Assembly (NCBI GenBank): GCA_030628325.1
Contig: DAOVRB010000096.1
Coordinates: 1-5,422 of the forward strand
Direction: 5' to 3'
Origin: Methanomicrobiaceae archaeon
GTDB lineage: Archaea > Halobacteriota > Methanomicrobia > Methanomicrobiales > Methanomicrobiaceae
DNA: 5,422 nucleotides
Part shown: positions 1 to 4,699 of the stretch, piece by piece
Layout of the letters: each line of letters starts with the position of its first letter
Numbering within the stretch: the stretch's first letter is position 1
Made by a program: the position numbers and the translations under genes
The notes under the pieces: model-generated
Told to the model about the DNA's origin: nothing
The model's input: only the letters and a program-made list of their open reading frames with translations
Databases searched by the model: none

Positions 1-1085
1 TCCTCGAGCGTTGTCTTCCCCTCGTGCGCCGCCATGATGCCGAGCAGGGTGTTGGCATGGAGATTCTGGCTCACCTTGAGAATATGCCTGACGTTCCCGG
101 AGAACGGCGGGGAGACGAGAACGGCGACCTTCGTCGCTTCCGTATAGCCGTCTGGCAGGCGGGCAGCAGGGTTTGCATCCGCAGGTGAGGCGTCGACCGC
201 GACACCGTTTCGCTCCAGCGCTTCGATAAACAGGCCACGTGCCCAGGCGGAGGAATCAGGCACAGTCCAGGTCCGGAGCAGAGGCGCCCGTCCCGCCGGG
301 ATTAAGCCCGTCAGTGTAATGGTGCCGTCCTCTTCGCTGATCGTGATCGCGGCTTCTGTCCCGCCGGTGACCACTTCAGAGACGACGTTATAGAGGGTCG
401 TGTTCGGCCGCATTGCAACCGACGCCGGAGTCCCGTCCTCCGGTCCCGGGGTGATTAAGAGATCAATGAAGTTATCGTTGATCAGCACCGGAGTGACCGG
501 CTCCGGGCTGTCGAGGGTCTCCGGCTGAAAGAGCCGGTCGTCGATGACCACATCAGAGACACGGGTGATCCCCGCAACCGCCACCTGCGCCGCAAGGTCA
601 TTGAGGCCGGCAAGGGTATTGGTGTTTGTAAGCGTCGCGTCAGGCAGGACATTCGCATCGCCGTGGTCCGAGTCGGTCCATGCGATCGTGTCGTCGGGGA
701 GCGTCCTTCCGCCCATCGTCAGGTCGCCGGATGCGACGAGGACGAGGGTGTCACCGACGAGATAGACAGGCGTCCTGAACCGGTAGTCCGGGCCGAGCAG
801 CTCCATCGCTGCGGCAGTGGTGAAGAGCTTGACCGTTGAGCCGGGGGTAAAGCACATATCCTGGTTTTTCGATGCAAGCTGCTCGCCGGTGGAGAGATCC
901 ACCACCTCCCATCCCCAGGTGGCGTGGGCATAGAGAGGCTTTTCCGTGATCGCGGCAACTCCGGAGGGTGTCGGTGTCGATGTCGATGGTGATGATGATG
1001 ATGATGGCGATACCATGCAACCGGCGATGGCGGCGGATGCGATGACGAGAGCGAGAATCGCAATATAATACAACCTGTGTCTCAT
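1..1085 (-). CDS. dacB: D-Ala-D-Ala carboxypeptidase/PBP4-like (peptidase S13) lipoprotein, C-terminus beyond window
   Basis: The frame opens with ATG at 1085 and stays open for 361 codons to the left edge, so the C-terminus is missing. Residues 1-23 form a lipoprotein signal (short basic start, hydrophobic stretch, lipobox IAGC with Cys23), so the protein should be anchored outside the cell membrane. Residues 26-41 are a Ser/Thr/Pro linker. The serine-peptidase motif SxxK is S83-T-V-K86 (in PGSTVKLFTT), and the second motif SxN is S339-Q-N341 (in VSQNLHANTL). The KTG motif would lie off the window. The wide gap between the first two motifs is typical of S13/PBP4 enzymes, which remove terminal D-Ala or cut cross-links in bacterial peptidoglycan. 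If the host is a Methanomicrobiales-type archaeon it has no murein, so the substrate is unknown. The GC-rich codon use suggests resident core DNA. No Shine-Dalgarno precedes the ATG, and a TATA box 25 nt upstream suggests a leaderless mRNA. The family call is firm; the function in this host is inference. Confidence 0.85.
   Translation of the reverse strand, partial: MRHRLYYIAILALVIASAAIAGCMVSPSSSSSPSTSTPTPSGVAAITEKPLYAHATWGWEVVDLSTGEQLASKNQDMCFTPGSTVKLFTTAAAMELLGPDYRFRTPVYLVGDTLVLVASGDLTMGGRTLPDDTIAWTDSDHGDANVLPDATLTNTNTLAGLNDLAAQVAVAGITRVSDVVIDDRLFQPETLDSPEPVTPVLINDNFIDLLITPGPEDGTPASVAMRPNTTLYNVVSEVVTGGTEAAITISEEDGTITLTGLIPAGRAPLLRTWTVPDSSAWARGLFIEALERNGVAVDASPADANPAARLPDGYTEATKVAVLVSPPFSGNVRHILKVSQNLHANTLLGIMAAHEGKTTLE
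985..1007. repeat. GAT trinucleotide tract coding the poly-Ser linker
   Basis: On the plus strand, GAT/GGT-type triplets run here with five consecutive GATs near 991-1005. On the minus strand they encode the Ser run just after the lipid-anchor Cys of the S13 lipoprotein. Such a tract can change length by slippage in steps of one residue without breaking the frame, altering only the spacer between membrane and enzyme. Confidence 0.6.
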
Positions 1086-1105
1086 ACTGGAAAATACGGC
1101 TGACG

Positions 1106-1115
1106 CATAAATAAT
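1106..1115 (-). promoter_or_regulatory. TATA box for the S13 lipoprotein gene
   Basis: Read on the minus strand this is ATTATTTATG, an AT-rich block in otherwise GC-rich DNA. Its centre lies about 25 nt before the ATG at 1085, the usual archaeal TATA-to-start-site distance. Transcription would therefore begin at or next to the start codon, which agrees with the absence of a ribosome binding site. Seen by eye only. Confidence 0.5.
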
Positions 1116-1121
1116 ACTCTC

Positions 1122-1139
1122 GGTATGTATGGTATGTAT
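1122..1139. repeat. Two tandem copies of GGTATGTAT upstream of the S13 gene TATA box
   Basis: GGTATGTAT occurs at 1122-1130 and again at 1131-1139 without a gap. The pair lies immediately upstream (minus-strand sense) of the TATA box at 1106-1115, where archaeal activators or repressors commonly bind. It may be a regulator site or a simple slippage duplication. Confidence 0.55.
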
Positions 1140-1183
1140 GGCGGGGAAGGTGAATACACCTGGGTTAAGATCATAATATGTCA

Positions 1184-1219
1184 TCCACTGATCAGCCCTG
1201 TCGATCTCCACTGATCAGC
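1184..1219. repeat. Paired 13-bp direct repeats TCCACTGATCAGC
   Basis: TCCACTGATCAGC is present exactly at 1184-1196 and 1207-1219. Each copy contains the perfect 8-bp palindrome CTGATCAG, and the two start points are 23 bp apart, about two helical turns, so two dimers could bind the same face of DNA. The pair sits between the S13 gene promoter and the edge of the AT-rich island near 1260. It could be an operator, or a scar from insertion of the island. Confidence 0.55.
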
Positions 1220-1269
1220 GGCCGTGTCCTCAGCGATTCGTAGCCCCCCGGCCTCTTCTCTTCTTTAAA

Positions 1270-2073
1270 ATGACACAGGCAGGCTCAACAAACAGTGCAG
1301 TCATTGTATTCGGCAAAAATCCTCAAAAGTATTTCACCAATGCTATTGTAAGAATCGGCCGTTTCAAAGAAGAACACATTATTATTGGGGATAAATTTAT
1401 CCAGGGGAATCTTTTCAGCCAGCTGGAAGAGGCAGAAGAAGCGATTAAGGGTTTTATCAACGTCAGATATGATATCTCAGGGGATTCATTTAAACGAAAA
1501 GAGATCTGGGATTATCCTATTAAGGCAATAAGAGAGGCCTTACTTAATTCTGTTGTTCACCGGGACTATTTTATGTCCAACAGGCAGACACAGATTAAGA
1601 TCTTTGATGATTATATCTGGTTTCATAATCCCGGCGGCCTTCCGGAAGGTATCACAATTGATGACCTTATGAGGCTCCATTCATCTTTTCCCCGCAATCC
1701 GCTAATTGCAAATGTTATGTACAGGTCGGATTTTATTGAAGCCTGGGGTACGGGTATTGTGAGGATATGTTCTGCACTTTTGGAAGCAGGATTGCTGCCG
1801 CCTGAGTTTAAAGAAGAGATGGGAGGATTTTCCGTTTACTTCAGGAGATGTGTCGATATCGAATCCCTGACAAAAGGTCAGGATCTCAATAATCGCCAGA
1901 AGAAGGCGGTAGAGTATGTTATTGCAAATGACGAGATTTCGAACAGAATCTACCAGGAATTAAACTCAGTTTCGAGAGTAACTGCAATAAGAGATCTTAA
2001 TGAGCTTGTATCAATGGAAATCCTTAAACGGTCAGGCAAAGGAAAAGCGATCGTTTATAGGATCCAGATTTAG
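1270..2073 (+). CDS. N-terminally truncated AlbA/GHKL-type ATP-binding transcriptional regulator
   Basis: This 267-residue frame matches the C-terminal part of the large 'Schlafen AlbA-2 / ATP-binding' regulator family, whose full members are roughly 450 residues or more. Visible elements are the family stretch VIVFGKNPQKYF (11-22); a GHKL-like ATP site with E89, N93 and the block HRDY (97-100); the NPGG loop (120-123); GTGI (160-163); and EEMGGFSVYFR (182-192). A winged helix follows at about 205-266 (NNRQKKAVEYV, then SRVTAIRDLNELV). The N-terminal AlbA-2 nucleic-acid domain is absent. Upstream, the frame is open back to 1192 but codes nothing like it, and GC content changes abruptly near 1260, so the gene appears cut at an island junction. 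No ribosome site or convincing TATA box precedes ATG 1270, so expression is doubtful. The ATP-binding core and wing are intact, so a shortened protein is possible. Its 3' end overlaps the stop of the convergent Bro-N shard. Confidence 0.7.
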   Translation: MTQAGSTNSAVIVFGKNPQKYFTNAIVRIGRFKEEHIIIGDKFIQGNLFSQLEEAEEAIKGFINVRYDISGDSFKRKEIWDYPIKAIREALLNSVVHRDYFMSNRQTQIKIFDDYIWFHNPGGLPEGITIDDLMRLHSSFPRNPLIANVMYRSDFIEAWGTGIVRICSALLEAGLLPPEFKEEMGGFSVYFRRCVDIESLTKGQDLNNRQKKAVEYVIANDEISNRIYQELNSVSRVTAIRDLNELVSMEILKRSGKGKAIVYRIQI

Positions 2074-2210
2074 AATTCATGCTGGTTGTGATCCATTTGT
2101 GATCCATTGGTACGTGCTTCAACAACATCAGAGACACAACCCCACCATTCATCATTGAACCATGTTCTCTTTATTTTGCTATCCTGAAAAACGATGATCT
2201 TATTTTCCAT
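2070..2210 (-). pseudogene. Truncated Bro-N (BRO/antirepressor-type) gene, first 46 codons
   Basis: The minus strand encodes MENKIIVFQDSKIKRTWFND followed by EWWGCVSDVVEA, the recognisable start of the BRO N-terminal domain of phage antirepressors and DinD-like proteins. Similarity ends near residue 32, and the frame then meets a stop after 46 codons, whereas intact Bro-N domains are about 100 residues and the proteins longer. The final codons come from an exact 11-bp tandem repeat, as though formed at the break. A good ribosome site, AGGAG at 2223-2219, lies 8 nt before ATG 2210, and the ATG overlaps the stop of an upstream frame (TAATG), so the start is original. Bro proteins are typical of viruses and proviruses, which points to a past provirus. 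Convergent with, and overlapping the stop codon of, the AlbA/GHKL gene. Confidence 0.65.
2087..2108. repeat. 11-bp exact tandem duplication (TGTGATCCATT x2)
   Basis: TGTGATCCATT occupies 2087-2097 and 2098-2108 with no gap. It lies in the tail of the Bro-N shard just after recognisable similarity stops. Eleven is not a multiple of three, so one extra copy shifts the frame and could be the mutation that ended the gene, or a by-product of the deletion junction. Confidence 0.65.
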
Positions 2211-2317
2211 TAGTTGATCTCCTGCACCGCAACGCTTTCAAATCCAAAGATATCCACAGGTTTTACGCAGACCTTTCGTAAACCCTGTTTTTTAAGCACT
2301 ATCAGCTTTGCGCTCTT
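2210..2317 (-). pseudogene. C-terminal tail of an unrecognised protein, coupled to the Bro-N shard
   Basis: In one minus-strand frame, the 35 codons after an in-frame TAA read protein-like to the end, including KLIVLKKQGLRKV and DIFGFESVAVQEIN, and finish at TAA 2212-2210. The last A of that stop is the first base of the Bro-N ATG (TAATG), as in a translationally coupled pair. No ATG opens the frame, although an internal GTG exists. The TAA at its head is preceded by three in-frame ATGs and four further codons, so an older gene may have been broken there. I do not recognise the family. It may be chance, but the coupling and hydrophobic/charged pattern argue for a remnant. Confidence 0.3.
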
Positions 2318-2666
2318 TTATGACCCTGTATGGGTCATCATCATTGAACGTGTTGTCCCCGTAATCCTGTCATTGACACCATTACAATTACATTGCCTCA
2401 TAATTTTAGGCAGCCGCATAACAATTTGCTATGCCCATCCCAGTGCTTTTTATTACTGGAACTAATATCCTCTTATAATGTAACTCTTCAAATCTAACCC
2501 TTCAAATTGATCTGATCGGTTCCACGATTCTGGTAAATCGGATGCGGAAAATAACTGAGATTTTAGAGAAGAGCCATTTGGTTCCCAAACGAATACAAAC
2601 AATTCAGTGATTTTGTTAAACTTCCCACCGCCCATTTATTGTGCAGTCTTCCCGGGTCGTCAGAGC
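2211..2666. other. Region of shards without an intact gene
   Basis: No frame here has both a convincing start and family likeness. It contains the tail of the unknown protein (2210-2317), a 19-bp dyad (2416-2434), and on the minus strand a 57-codon frame from ATG 2635 to TAG 2462 beginning MGGGKFNKITELFVFVWEPN. That frame has no ribosome site at normal spacing and no recognisable family. The plus-strand frames across the region have no ribosome site or protein likeness and look like chance. Confidence 0.5.
2416..2434. promoter_or_regulatory. 19-bp near-perfect dyad, operator-like
   Basis: GCATAACAATTTGCTATGC pairs at 8 of 9 positions around T2425. It lies upstream (minus-strand sense) of the unknown tail and the Bro-N shard. 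A 5-bp inverted pair, TGCCT/AGGCA at 2394-2412, is next to it. An operator of the former phage-like operon is the likeliest role, but a small hairpin is also possible. Confidence 0.35.
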
Positions 2667-3050
2667 TCACCTTTTTGCTCTTCGTGGATCTGCCTGCCTT
2701 TTTTTGGCAGTGAGGCGATATTGCTGAAGCCGACTGAAGGGCTTTTCAGGTATTGTGAATTCAATATATTCATCAGCCAGCAACTGCCGAATGACTTTAT
2801 TGAGCTGGCCGGAGACCGACTTTTGTCCCAATCCAGAGGATATCACGGACTTTGCCATAGGGCCATGACGCAACAAATTGATAACACGGGTTTCCATTGA
2901 GTCTGGCCGTGACTCTGGCCGTGACTCTGGCTGTGGTCTGAATTCAGCTGTGAACACAGGACGCCTGAATGTAGTAGTCACCCAGGATTCAGAAACCTCG
3001 ATATCCGGTTCTGCCAACTCAGGTACTGTATCTGCACAGAACCACACCAT
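2667..3050 (-). pseudogene. C-terminal remnant of a second AlbA/GHKL-type ATP-binding regulator
   Basis: From ATG 3050 the minus strand encodes 127 residues matching only the end of this regulator family. They cover the post-ATPase segment (EPDIEVSESWVTTTFRRPVF, 14-33), the spacer repeat PESRPESRPDS (41-51), and a winged helix (about 52-115) ending IPEKPFSRLQQYRLT. The frame is open above 3050 without a start, and family-like sequence reaches only to about 3065. The Bergerat ATP site and AlbA domain are missing, and the neighbouring DNA at 3121 belongs to a HEPN shard on the other strand. This is therefore a different lineage from the plus-strand copy at 1270, which keeps its ATP core and has another wing sequence. 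No promoter or ribosome site was found, so it is probably not expressed. The plus-strand frames over this stretch are shadows of it. Confidence 0.6.
2899..2934. repeat. Three tandem 12-bp units coding PESR/PESR/PDS spacer
   Basis: GAGTCTGGCCGT, GACTCTGGCCGT and GACTCTGGCTGT follow one another without gaps. On the minus strand they encode the Pro-Glu-Ser-Arg spacer between ATPase and winged helix of the regulator remnant. The 12-bp unit keeps the frame, so the linker can vary in length. PESR repeats at this point are a habit of this family. Confidence 0.7.
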
Positions 3051-3120
3051 CTCAGGGATAGCAGGGTCATCGAATAATGATACGGTTGTGATCCTGTCTG
3101 GGGTGAAAGGTACGAAATAA

Positions 3121-3300
3121 AAACCGGGTGAAATGAAAGCTGAACATACGCCTGTTACGCCTATAGACTGGAAAAATATAGCAGGACTGCGTGCCGTTCT
3201 GGTTTATGCATATTTGCGAATTGATGATGAAATTTTGTGGGACATTATTCAGAATAAACTTGAAAACCTTAAATATGCGATTTTGAAGATGTCTGACTGA
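3121..3300 (+). pseudogene. 3' fragment of a HEPN (HepT-like) toxin gene with catalytic His replaced
   Basis: The frame encodes 59 residues matching positions 55-110 of the intact HepT at 4689-5021, with three extra codons (EHTPVTPIDW against EHTSTDW). A TAA at 3118-3120 closes the frame just upstream. The only in-frame ATG near the start is at 3133, and no ribosome site precedes it. Bases 3220-3305 are identical to 4941-5026, while 3124-3219 match at only about 85%. In the RNase motif the intact copy reads RDVLVHAY, but here it is RAVLVYAY, so the catalytic histidine (and the neighbouring Asp) is lost while the AMP-acceptor-type Tyr remains. It is a decayed paralogue, probably of an earlier second MntA-HepT operon. 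Confidence 0.8.
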
Positions 3301-3305
3301 AAAAT
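3220..3305 (+). repeat. 86-bp exact direct repeat, copy 1
   Basis: Identical by eye to 4941-5026 in the same orientation, with an offset of 1721 bp. It covers the last 27 codons of HepT, including the stop, plus 5 bp, and ends abruptly on both sides. Recombination between the copies would remove the winged-helix/DUF3467 pair and mntA together with most of hepT. Confidence 0.9.
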
Positions 3306-3324
3306 GTAATAAAATCTTAAAATC
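3301..3324 (-). terminator. T-rich stretch after the DUF3467 gene
   Basis: Downstream of the TAG at 3327-3325 the minus strand reads GATTTTAAGATTTTATTAC followed by ATTTT. Archaeal RNA polymerase commonly stops at such oligo-T clusters without a hairpin. It also separates this unit from the convergent HEPN shard. Confidence 0.4.
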
Positions 3325-3708
3325 CTAAATTTTATTTCTGGCAGATACCTGCCCGACTTTTGTTGAAAGTTTTGTTTCCAGATCATCCTCAGGAGTATAA
3401 AATTCCATTCCACCATCTGAATGGACTGTCTTTAAAATCCCGGAGAGGGCTTTAGAGAGCTTTTGGGCCGCTGAATGAGACATATAAATTCTTGTACCTT
3501 TTATGTGCATCTTTCCGTCATCTTTTTTTATTCCCGGCATCTCCAGAAAATCAATATACAGATCCCTGTGGGTTGCCTGTACATATGCAAGATTGGAATA
3601 AGCACTGGAAGAAATATCAGTCATTAGATCTTCCGTGTTGTACTTATACATCTCACTGATGTCTATTGTCATTGATTTGGCATCTGCTTTCTTAGTATTC
3701 TCTCTCAT
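3325..3708 (-). CDS. DUF3467 family protein
   Basis: A 127-residue protein starting at ATG 3708. It shows the two conserved blocks of DUF3467: YSNLAYVQATHRDLYIDFLE (37-56, the 'sNl...v..DF' strand pair) and GTRIYMSHSAAQKLSKALSG (71-90, the 'r..mS...a..l...L' helix). A charged tail follows (EDDLETKLSTK, 107-117). The first 25 residues are polar and probably flexible. There is no signal peptide or membrane span, so it should be cytoplasmic. The family is about 80-130 residues long, widespread and without a known reaction. The start lies 2 nt past the stop of the winged-helix gene with only a weak AGTG upstream, so translation is probably coupled. The pairing suggests it acts as partner or effector of that DNA-binding protein (inference). 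An inner start at residue 13 (MTIDIS) is possible but loses the coupling. Confidence 0.75.
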   Translation of the reverse strand: MRENTKKADAKSMTIDISEMYKYNTEDLMTDISSSAYSNLAYVQATHRDLYIDFLEMPGIKKDDGKMHIKGTRIYMSHSAAQKLSKALSGILKTVHSDGGMEFYTPEDDLETKLSTKVGQVSARNKI

Positions 3709-3710
3709 AT

Positions 3711-4199
3711 CTATGCACTCACTGAAATTATCCTGTATTCATTATCATCTGTGCTCTTAATTTCTGGATTTGCCTTCCAGTTGTTAGTATTTGCAATTGC
3801 TTTTGGTTCATATTTTTCTCTGAGCACTGAATTATAATAATCACTGACTGCCATATTCATGCAGTCTGTTCCGTCACGATCATCAAGCATTGCATATGCC
3901 AGAAATGAAAGTGCTGCAAACTTTTTGGACCCGACTCTGACTCTGTATATCGGATGTTTTTCATCGCCTTTCTTCTCTATAAGCCCAAGAATTAATAATT
4001 TTTTAAGAGCATCATAGATTGATTTTTCAGATTTTCCAGTAACATCTACAAGATATTTCGGACGATAATCCATTGTAGGGTCTGCAACAAGCTCCTCAAC
4101 AACTTTTGCAATTACTGTGTCACCAAATAAACCACCATACGGCTCATTAAGGTACATCTCCTCTTTGGCAGACAATACCGGCAAATCTTTTTTTGTCAT
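3711..4199 (-). CDS. Winged-helix DNA-binding protein, partner of DUF3467
   Basis: 162 residues from ATG 4199. A winged helix occupies about 24-90: first helix DTVIAKVVEELVAD (27-40), second helix RPKYLVDVTG (46-55), recognition helix KSEKSIYDALKKLLILGLIE (56-75), and wing KKGDEKHPIYRVRV (76-89). A second, helical part follows (SKKFAALSFLAYAML, 91-105), perhaps for dimerisation, and the tail is polar. This is the layout of archaeal MarR/ArsR-like transcription regulators, but I cannot name a subfamily. The start is supported by AGGAG at 4211-4207, 7 nt before the ATG; a second GGAG touches the ATG and is too close to act. A TATA-like block at 4246-4238 and a 31-bp dyad at 4240-4270 lie just upstream, a good arrangement for autorepression. 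The next gene (DUF3467) starts 2 nt after its stop, so the two form one operon. Confidence 0.75.
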   Translation of the reverse strand: MTKKDLPVLSAKEEMYLNEPYGGLFGDTVIAKVVEELVADPTMDYRPKYLVDVTGKSEKSIYDALKKLLILGLIEKKGDEKHPIYRVRVGSKKFAALSFLAYAMLDDRDGTDCMNMAVSDYYNSVLREKYEPKAIANTNNWKANPEIKSTDDNEYRIISVSA

Positions 4200-4237
4200 C
4201 TCCTGTCTCCTGCACTTATTAGTTAAAGTGTATCAAT

Positions 4238-4246
4238 AATAAATAA
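4238..4246 (-). promoter_or_regulatory. TATA box of the winged-helix/DUF3467 operon
   Basis: Minus-strand TTATTTATT, centred near 4242. A start site about 25 nt on, near 4217, leaves a short leader that still includes the AGGAG at 4211-4207. A second candidate, TTTAACTAATA at 4227-4217, would give a leaderless message and fits the ribosome site less well. Confidence 0.45.
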
Positions 4247-4270
4247 TTACCGGATACCAGTAATTTTTTA
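4240..4270. promoter_or_regulatory. 31-bp imperfect dyad, probable autoregulatory operator
   Basis: Centred on T4255, 12 of 15 base pairs match. The inner core TTACCGG-ATA-CCAGTAA (4247-4263) is GC-richer than its surroundings. It overlaps the TATA-like block of the winged-helix gene, so a dimer bound there would block transcription factor access. The run of T on its plus-strand side also resembles a hairpin terminator, but no plus-strand gene ends nearby. Confidence 0.5.
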
Positions 4271-4370
4271 CAGCATTTCCCAATGTCTGTGATGAGGTAC
4301 TTTTATAATCTCTTTGAAGCGCTTTTGTTTCTTATAGAACTGATATACGGAGCCTGTGATCTTCAGCAGG

Positions 4371-4378
4371 TTATATAA
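4371..4378 (+). promoter_or_regulatory. TATA box of mntA-hepT
   Basis: TTATATAA, close to the archaeal consensus. Its centre is about 31 nt before the ATG at 4406, so transcription should start around 4400 and leave almost no leader. This agrees with the lack of a ribosome site before mntA. Confidence 0.6.
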
Positions 4379-4405
4379 CATTTTATGACATAAATCATCA
4401 GTAAT

Positions 4406-4699
4406 ATGAATTCTCCTCATATTGAACTGCTAAAAAAGCATGAAAATGAAATATTCAAAAATTTTGGGGTTTTCAAAATTGGTATCTTTGGATCTTTTGC
4501 AAGAGGAGAAGAAAAACCCAACAGCGATATAGATATATTTGTGGAGTTTTCACCAGGAAAGAAGACATTTGACAATTATATGGGTCTTAAATATTTTCTT
4601 GAGTCTCTCTTTAAAAGACGGGTTGATCTTGTAACATATGACGGGTTAAATCGTCATATAAGAGAGAGTGTTTTAAACGAGGTGGTATATGCCTCGTGA
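4406..4699 (+). CDS. mntA: MntA-type minimal nucleotidyltransferase, antitoxin of HepT
   Basis: 97 residues, the normal size for MNT antitoxins. The nucleotidyltransferase signature is complete: G29-S30 in GIFGSFARGE, the metal ligands D41 and D43 in SDIDIFVEF, and a third acidic residue D74 in RRVDLVTY. Known members transfer AMP from ATP to a tyrosine in the RX4HXY motif of the partner HEPN RNase and so silence it. The partner follows directly: hepT starts inside this gene with an 11-bp overlap, and its ribosome site GAGGTG (4679-4684) is within the mntA coding sequence, so the pair is translationally coupled. The start ATG 4406 is the first in frame and follows the TATA box at leaderless spacing. 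Cytoplasmic. AT-rich codon use like its neighbours suggests horizontal transfer. The family call is firm and activity is inferred from intact motifs. Confidence 0.9.
   Translation: MNSPHIELLKKHENEIFKNFGVFKIGIFGSFARGEEKPNSDIDIFVEFSPGKKTFDNYMGLKYFLESLFKRRVDLVTYDGLNRHIRESVLNEVVYAS

Noticed and set aside
544..1063. Open frames of 73-114 codons on both strands inside 544-1063
   Set aside because: They lie over the S13 lipoprotein frame in other phases. The His-rich and Ile/Asp-rich runs in two of them are artefacts of the GAT repeat.
2214..2465. Plus-strand 83-codon frame
   Set aside because: No ribosome site or family likeness, and the minus strand here carries remnants that continue the Bro-N operon.
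2899..2934. CRISPR-like repeat
   Set aside because: The units are 12 bp, contiguous and coding, with no spacers. No CRISPR array is present in the window.
2607..3120. Plus-strand frames beginning at 2607 and 2878
   Set aside because: Shadows of the minus-strand regulator remnant. The GRDSGRDSG run in one is the PESR repeat read backwards.
4240..4270. Intrinsic terminator on the plus strand (hairpin then T run)
   Set aside because: No plus-strand gene ends upstream within 900 bp apart from a dead shard, and the site overlaps a minus-strand promoter, so an operator is more likely.
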